NCBI GenBank assembly: GCA_934316925.1
Contig: CAKREC010000005.1
Span: forward strand, 5,233-69,232
DNA length: 64,000 nucleotides
From: an uncultured Eubacterium sp.
Lineage (GTDB): Bacteria > Bacillota > Clostridia > Lachnospirales > Lachnospiraceae
Reading direction: 5' to 3'
Below, one piece after another: positions 63,683-64,000 of this stretch (positions within the stretch are counted from its first letter, which is position 1; each line of letters starts with the position of its first letter). Under the pieces are notes generated by a model. That model did no database searches, had not been told where the DNA came from, and saw nothing but the letters and a program-made list of their open reading frames with translations. The translations under genes and the position numbers were made by a program.

Positions 63683-64000
63683 TTATCCTAATAACAAATC
63701 CAAATGATGCACTAAATGCCCAATCTCAGGCTTTGACAACTGCGCATCTACCCCAAGTGCTTCTCCCTTTCTCTTCATGTCATCATTAACAAGAGATGAG
63801 AAAATAATGACCGGCATTCCATCAAATCGAGAATCGTCTTTGATCTTTTTCGTCAAGTGATGTCCATCCATCTGCGGCATCTCGATATCCGTGATCACAG
63901 CAGCAATATCCTTGCCAATCACACCGCCCTGATTCATGATCTCATTCAACTTATCCCAGGCTTCCTGTCCATTGCTGGTAGGGATCAGACTGGTATATCC
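63683..64000 (-). CDS. cheV: CheV-like chemotaxis protein, receiver domain only (5' end outside window)
   Basis: C-terminal 105 residues of a protein that continues past base 64000. It is a response-regulator receiver: phospho-acceptor Asp in AAVITDIEMPQMDGHHLTKK, Thr/Ser position IIFSSLVNDD, and conserved Lys in GVDAQLSKPEIGHLVHHL. The sequence fits the CheV coupling protein receiver; a stand-alone CheY cannot be excluded until the start is seen. Confidence 0.8.
   Translation of the reverse strand, partial: GYTSLIPTSNGQEAWDKLNEIMNQGGVIGKDIAAVITDIEMPQMDGHHLTKKIKDDSRFDGMPVIIFSSLVNDDMKRKGEALGVDAQLSKPEIGHLVHHLDLLLG

Overview
The window reads as chromosome from a motile, Gram-positive, low-to-moderate GC anaerobe of the Clostridia, most likely a gut Lachnospiraceae (Roseburia / Agathobacter / Eubacterium-like). 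This rests on gene content: a flagellar operon next to codY-topA-dprA-comM, sporulation genes (spoIIGA, sigE, sigG, ylmC/ymxH, gerW/ytfJ), a yloU-yloV-rpmB block arranged as in Bacillus, SpoA-domain FliY, a C-type L28 with zinc cysteines, and many TATP-rich sortase-type surface repeats. The species assignment is inference. No rRNA, tRNA, transposase, phage or CRISPR feature was seen, and there is no gene-free stretch over 300 bases.

Layout, left to right. (1) 1-16.2 kb, minus strand: a near-continuous flagellar operon transcribed from flgB down to fliY (flgB-flgC-fliE-fliF-fliG-fliH-fliI-fliJ-motE-like-fliK-flgD-TIGR02530-flgE | flbD-motA-motB-fliL-fliM-fliY), many genes overlapping by a few bases; fliY leaves the window. 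A terminator-like hairpin sits in mid-operon after flgE. (2) 16.2-22.7 kb, minus: codY (own promoter and terminator), topA, dprA, comM, nrdR, ylmC. (3) 22.8-25.3 kb: the spoIIG locus, with sigG unusually inverted so that it converges on sigE with no intergenic base, and a spoIIGA whose reading frame breaks at a T9 run. (4) 25.3-34.2 kb: a plus-strand cyclophilin facing miaB, htrA, a Dabb protein, pheA and a folate set (folBK, folP, folE, ybaK, folC). (5) 34.2-41 kb: an amino-acid operon leuB-ilvD-ilvB-serC-serA whose promoter lies inside the terminator hairpin of the upstream gene. (6) 41-44.1 kb: yloU/Asp23, yloV/fakA and a heavy-metal exporter family protein. (7) 44.2-53.3 kb: a 47-residue membrane protein, rpmB, gerW and DUF2953, two unrecognised proteins, a large two-module GT-C glycosyltransferase, a rhomboid-like protein without catalytic histidine, a CorA transporter and a LysM protein. 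(8) 53.4-57.7 kb, plus: a 1405-residue fusion of two dehydratase-activase ATPase modules to a 2-hydroxyacyl-CoA dehydratase-like region. (9) 57.8-64 kb, minus: a repeat-rich surface protein, ung, hisF, hisH, a zinc-ribbon/acidic/membrane protein and the end of cheV.

The genes are mostly housekeeping and well recognised. The observations most worth checking are the spoIIGA frame break directly below a textbook-like Spo0A-type promoter, the inverted sigG, the hairpin/promoter overlap upstream of leuB, and the unusual fusions at 47.7-57.7 kb. Start codons were re-chosen by Shine-Dalgarno spacing where the longest frame was unlikely. I did not find a clearly undescribed multi-gene system; the strongest candidate for unknown biology is the uncharacterised 45.9-51.7 kb membrane/glycosylation block.
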